DNA of 64,000 bases from Acytostelium subglobosum LB1. Lineage: Eukaryota; Evosea; Eumycetozoa; Acytosteliales; Acytosteliaceae. The translations under genes were made by a program, and so were the position numbers. The stretch is from positions 821,686 through 885,685 of the forward strand of contig NW_012236525.1 of assembly GCF_000787575.1 (NCBI RefSeq), written 5' to 3'. The notes under the pieces are model-generated. The model searched no databases and was not told the DNA's origin. It saw nothing but the letters and a program-made list of their open reading frames with translations. This document shows, piece after piece, positions 59,527-64,000 of the stretch (its first letter is position 1; each line of letters begins with the position of its first letter).

Positions 59527-60716
59527 ATGGTTAGATTGAGTTGTTGTGGAACGGTCGAGACAGATGCCTCGGCCAGGATAGACAGACAAATAGAGGGTGA
59601 TAGGAGAAAGACGAGGAATTTCGTCAAGCTCCTGCTACTCGGTGCCGGCGAGTCGGGCAAGTCCACAATCTTCAAACAGATGAAGATTATCCAAGAGGAT
59701 GGTGGATATTCCCGCGACGAGCTACTCGGCTTCCGCTCCTTTATATATGCCAACTGCGCCAGCCAGATGGAAGCCCTAGTGAGGGCCGCCGTACAACTAG
59801 AGATAGAGTTGGAGAAGCCAGAGAACAAGGTATGTTATGTTATACGCGCGATCTGCCGTTCTCCAACATTGTCTAACAAAGTTTACAAATACAACAGCCA
59901 AGGGCAGACAATATTAAAGGAAAGAATGGCATTGAAGAATGGTCGTCCAATCATTTGGGCGAAGATATTAAGTGTCTATGGGAGGACAAGGGTATCAAAG
60001 AGACATATGCTCAAAAGGATAAACGCTTTCAATTGAATGACTCTGCAGCATAGTAAGCATCCATCATCATCATTGTTGTTCCTCAACAGTAGCCTAACAA
60101 TCAAGCCGCATTCATTCAATCAAATAGTTTCTTTGACAACATTGACAGATACATCAAGGAGGACTTCATACCAACTGAGCAAGACGTACTGCGATGCCGT
60201 GTCAAGACGACCGGTATCCAGGAGTCGGACTTTATGTTTGAGAAGATCAGACTGAAGATCGTTGATGTTGGTGGCCAACGTTCTCAGCGTCGCAAGTGGA
60301 TCCACTGCTTTGACTGTGTCACAGCCGTGATCTTTGTGGCCGCCATGAGCGACTATGACCAGGTGCTGCGTGAGGACGAGTCAATCAACCGCACACACGA
60401 GTCCCTTGCCCTGTTCAAGGAGATCGTCAACTGCGACTACTTCAAGGACACACCCGTCGTGCTGTTCCTCAACAAGAAGGACCTGTTCAAGGAAAAGTTG
60501 AAGCGTGTTCCACTGCAGTCGTGCTTCCGCGAGTACACTGGCACCAACAAGTATAAGGACGCCGCCATCTTTATCCAGTCGCAGTACCTGGCGTGCACGC
60601 CACCCAACCGCACCGTATACACCCACGCGACCTGCGCCGTGGACACTGAGAACATCAAGTTTGTGTTCAAAGCTGTCAGACAGAGCATTCTGTCTCAAGC
60701 TGTCGAGCACTTCTAA
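59527..60716 (+). CDS. Heterotrimeric G-protein alpha subunit
   Basis: Exons 59527-59829, 59898-60052 and 60128-60716 give 348 aa. All nucleotide motifs are present: GAGESGKS (39-46), switch I RVKTTG, switch II DVGGQRSQRRKW, NKKD, and TCAVDT, where most family members have TCATDT. The helical domain sits between the P-loop and switch I. The order and wording (KIIQEDGGYS, KLLLLG, AAMSDYDQVLREDESINR) place it with the Dictyostelium chemoattractant G-alphas, perhaps nearest G-alpha-4. Residue 2 is Val rather than Gly, so N-myristoylation is not expected; Cys6-Cys7 could be palmitoylated. The C-terminus (SQAVEHF) has no Cys. It probably couples a seven-helix receptor to movement or development signalling. 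Confidence 0.93.
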
Positions 60717-61396
60717 GGAGACCATGTTTCAACATTCATTCTCCAACCATTTTCCAGTCGTTGCCAGTCGCATCTATCCCATCCAGCCTCATGCCTACCC
60801 CTGCCCAACCAACTTCAACCATTTTTCCACCTTACTTGAATGCATTGATTGTATCGATACAGTCATCCATCCATCCATCCACATCATCTTCCCCCTCCAA
60901 TCATTCCATTCATCTTCATCAGGCCTTGGTAATGGCGGCAGCAACCTCCTCTCTCTACTCTACTCTCTTTCTTTCCATCTTTTCCATCTCATCTCGTTTT
61001 CCTAAATCCTATCAACCAACTCCTTTAAACTTACTCTTAACATTATAATACTACAATAGTAAGGGATTGGTATTGCCCCAACACAATCATCACATCAACA
61101 TCATCACATCACTACCTTCTGCCAATGTTGGCAAACAACTTTTCCATCCTCCCTACCTACCTTCCTTCCTTCTTTCATTCCTTCTTTCCTTCCAATCAAT
61201 GACATAAACATAAATGTAATATATGATTTAAAGTTAATTAACTTATTTGTCTTGTTGTTCATTTGATTGATCAAGCTGGAAGTTGGACTTTGGTCTTGAC
61301 CCCAGTCATGTCGCCACTTTGTTTCCACTTTCACTTTGTTCACAATCAATCTTATTACTTGTACAAATAGATATATATAAGGAGTTGCATATATGA
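60717..61396. other. Intergenic region between G-alpha and RMND5-like genes
   Basis: About 680 bases holding the G-alpha 3' region (CATCCATCCATC run near 60866) and the promoter of the next gene (CTTCCTTCCTTC run near 61155, a TATATATAA at 61371). No other feature is seen. Confidence 0.5.
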
Positions 61397-62884
61397 ATGA
61401 TGGATACATCAGGAGGCGCCCCAACAGCAGCAACAACAGTGCCATTTGCCAATGCAGGCAAGATCGACTTTGATACTCTCGATGAGAGTATAGGTCGTAT
61501 AGCAAAGAAACAAAAGACTACACTGTCAAAGACTATAAAGGACATTGATTCTATAATAGCCACACTCAATCAATCAAAGAGTCAATTGATGTTACTCGAT
61601 ACAATGAATGATGATGCTAACAACAAGGGTATGTCTATGCTACATTCATTCACTTCACTCATTCAATCGTTCACTCATTCATTCATTCAATCATTCAAGA
61701 TACAGAGAAGATGGAAGTGGATGTAGCAGGGTTCGTACCAAAGGTAATAAGTAACCTTCACAAGACACTGTCAGAGTCAAAGTTCTGTTTAAAGGTTCAG
61801 TCTGAGCACAAGGAGTTGCATGCACCAGTGTCAAAGATTGGCAAGACAGTGGACAAGTGCTTCAGATCAGATATTGAACAAGCATCAAAGGATATAGAGT
61901 TCGATAGGGATACACTCAACAACCTGATACTCAATCATCTGTATCGTGAGGGACAATTCGATGTTGGTGATCTCTTTGCACAAGAGATGGGAATGATGGG
62001 GGAGAGTCTAGAATCACTCAAGAGTGACTTTATCGATCATCATGATATAGTAGGCTCGATTGAGAAGAAGGACCTACAGCCTGCCATCAAGTATGTTGTT
62101 GCCTTTCACTCATTCATTCACTCATACTTACACACTCACTCTACACCTCTTAGCTGGTGTAAACACAAGAGAACAGAGCTGGCGAAGCTGGATACACACT
62201 TGGAGTTCAAGCTACACAAGTTACAATTCATTCATTTGCTTGGATCAAAGAAGAACAATGAAGCGTTGATGTATGCTAAGGCTCACTTCCCCGACCACAG
62301 CAACAGCAGGCTAAAGGAGATACAGTCACTGATGGGCACGTTCCTTTACACGGACCGCCTGTCCACCTCGCCCTACCAACACATGTTTGATCCCAAGTCC
62401 ATCAGCCATCAATGGAGCGACATCAAGACATCGTTCTCACGCGACAGCTTTGCCCTGATGGGCCTGCCGCAGGAGAGTCCACTGGCAATCACAGTGACGG
62501 TTGGCGTCAAGTCGTTGCCCACATTCATCAAGCTGGCCTCATTCTCTGTGCTCAAGGATGCCAACGATGACTCGCTCACCGTTGACATTCACGTCGATCA
62601 AAAGTACAAGTTCCATTCAATCTTCTCATGTCCAGTCTCAAGAGAACAAAGCACCAAGAACAATCCACCAGTCATCCTACAATGTGGACATCTCCTTGCC
62701 AAGAACTCCATGCTCAAACTTGTCAAAGGTGCATCAGGGTATGTTTATCCTTTTCCAGCCTGGCTCACTCAATCATATTCATTCATTCATGCAACTAACT
62801 CCAACCATTACCAACAGGAAATTCAAGTGTCCATACTGTCCGATCGAACAGAATGTCCGGGATGTCAAGCAAATATATCTGTAA
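61397..62884 (+). CDS. rmnd5: RMND5/Rmd5-type subunit of the GID (CTLH) E3 ubiquitin ligase
   Basis: Exons 61397-61628, 61700-62090, 62154-62738 and 62818-62884 give 424 aa. After a helical N-terminal part, a LisH-like segment (LNNLILNHLYREGQFDVGDL), then CTLH and CRA helices (FKLHKLQFIHLL, ALMYAKAHFP). The C-terminus is the family's degenerate RING: CPVSREQSTKNNPPVILQCGH, then GKFKCPYCPIEQ and KQIYL. In yeast and animals this protein pairs with Gid9/MAEA to form the catalytic heart of the GID/CTLH complex, which degrades metabolic enzymes such as gluconeogenic ones. The RING lacks some zinc ligands, as expected for this subunit. The last exon carries the second half of the RING. Confidence 0.9.
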
Positions 62885-63789
62885 CCAATGACCAAGCCAA
62901 GCATCACTTTTCGTTGAACGCATCATCCACTCCCCAGGCCAGAGCAGCCACAGTGTTGGCAACTTGAACAAACATACTCGCGCATCATGACATCAGACTT
63001 TCTTTGGTCATCTGCCAGTTCATTGTCGAAAGGTCAATGACTATGACCAAAGGTGTCACTGTACATAGTAGGTCCCTACCACCCCTGTAATTAATTATTA
63101 TTATTATTATTATAAATCAATCTCCAACTATTAGTGAGGAGTGATCCAATCAAAGAACCACAACGCCACCTTACAGAGAAGGTGTATGTTTACTGTGGTC
63201 CTCGATCGATGCAAATAAGGTGGTCAGTAGTAGTGTGTGGTTGAAGGTTTGGACCGGTAGTGGACCAAGGCTTCCGCCCTCCCCAACTCTGCACCATTAT
63301 CGTTTGTTTGTGGTGTGTGTTTGTTTTTGGATCACCTGGTAATACTAGTATGTGTGCCCACTCCCATTGATTGATCGCCGTCTTGGAAACCCAAAACAGT
63401 GTTTAAGTTGTAGTTGTAGCGCTGAATGAAAGGAGGAGTGTTGATGCGACAACAACTGGTTGTGAGGTAGTGGTAGTGGTAGTGGTAGTGGGAAGTAGGT
63501 GTGATGTCCTGAATAAATGCGACTAAACTCACACTCCATCATTAGTAATAGTAGTAATACGTGAGAGTGTAGATGTAGTAGTAATCTTATCTTATAAATA
63601 TATTTATAAACATACTCAATCAATCTTAAGATCAACAGCATTCAGTTAGTTAGTTAGTACAAAGTCATTTTGTATTTGTATTTGTATTTGTTGAGTTGAT
63701 TGATTGATCGATTGATCAAGAGATAGTTAGGTAGATACAGACAGGCACGACTTGGTGAGTGATCACACAACAAACAAACAGATACAAGG
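62885..63789. other. Intergenic region with a 3' inverted repeat
   Basis: About 900 bases after the RMND5-like gene. A perfect 10-bp inverted repeat (CTTTGGTCAT at 63002-63011 and ATGACCAAAG at 63043-63052) lies in the probable 3' UTR. Further on are ATT repeats (63093-63113), GTAGTG repeats (63464-63490) and the promoter of the last gene. No coding frame is supported. Confidence 0.45.
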
Positions 63790-64000
63790 ATGTTGAGCAA
63801 TTTCAAGAGCTTCATTGGTATGTTGAGGAGGAGGACATCAACATCAATGTTCATGTAACATGGACATGTGTCCAACTAACATCAATGATATCACTTTACA
63901 AACATAACATAATACAACAAACAGAGAAGAATATAAGTGATAAGGACTTGGAGAAGAAGGTCAATAGTATAAAGGTCAAGATAAAGGATAGCTTGATACA
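63790..64000 (+). CDS. 5' end of an unidentified gene (runs off the window)
   Basis: The ATG at 63790 opens a short exon (63790-63817). An intron (63818-63924, GTATGT...ACAG) and a second exon from 63925 to the edge follow, joined in phase 1. The joined start reads MLSNFKSFIEKNISDKDL and continues with alternating Lys and hydrophobic residues, predicting a charged helix. It is too short to identify. Confidence 0.55.

Noticed and set aside
1-64000. Retrotransposon or DNA transposon remnants
   Set aside because: No reverse transcriptase, integrase or transposase motif, long terminal repeat or terminal inverted repeat was seen.

Overview
The window is nuclear DNA of a social amoeba (dictyostelid). 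The evidence is short GT-AG introns rich in TCAA/TCAC runs, poly-Asn tracts, an F-box/FNIP-repeat protein, a TIG + EGF + ComC-type receptor, and several TIG (IPT) surface proteins. The coding DNA is clearly more GC-rich than that of Dictyostelium discoideum, so I infer a different species or genus and do not name it. I find 18 protein genes, two of them cut by the window ends. I see no tRNA, rRNA, CRISPR array or transposon. Exon boundaries were placed by hand from splice signals and frame; every multi-exon model given here keeps its reading frame.

Left part (1-14.9 kb): the start of a mitochondrial Phe-tRNA synthetase (-), a small Lys-rich gene (-), a HAD + 2H-like RNA-repair-type protein (-), an F-box/FNIP protein (+), a Golgi-type sulfotransferase (+), two divergent secreted beta-hexosaminidases (-/+), an endonuclease V with a long disordered N-terminus (-), and an F-box/LRR-like protein (+).

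Centre (14.9-47.3 kb): a cluster of extracellular-protein genes. A 19.5-kb gene (10 exons, about 6,226 aa) and a 7.6-kb gene (7 exons, about 2,301 aa) start head to head about 1.6 kb apart. Both have a signal peptide, many TIG repeats, a DNase II domain in the middle, a shared linker and a second TIG array. The smaller protein keeps the DNase II HxK motifs. The giant has lost them and carries a Ser/Thr (mucin-like) tail of about 1,800 residues. Next come a small TIG/EGF/ComC-like receptor and a beta-helix membrane protein, both on the minus strand.

Right part (47.4-64 kb): a KIN1/MARK-type kinase with a KA1 tail (-), a third beta-hexosaminidase (+), a PP2C-type phosphatase (-), a G-protein alpha subunit (+), an RMND5/GID-type E3 ligase subunit (+), and the first exons of an unidentified gene (+). 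Two gene-poor stretches (49.5-52.8 and 55.8-59.5 kb) lie here.

The most unusual observations are the TIG-DNase II fusion pair (one apparently catalytic, one apparently dead) and a small hairpin motif, TGGAA-NNN-TTCCA, that recurs in about 12 of some 30 introns of unrelated genes but almost nowhere else. Introns made of CCCTAA/CCCTTA-type telomere-like repeats are a further oddity.
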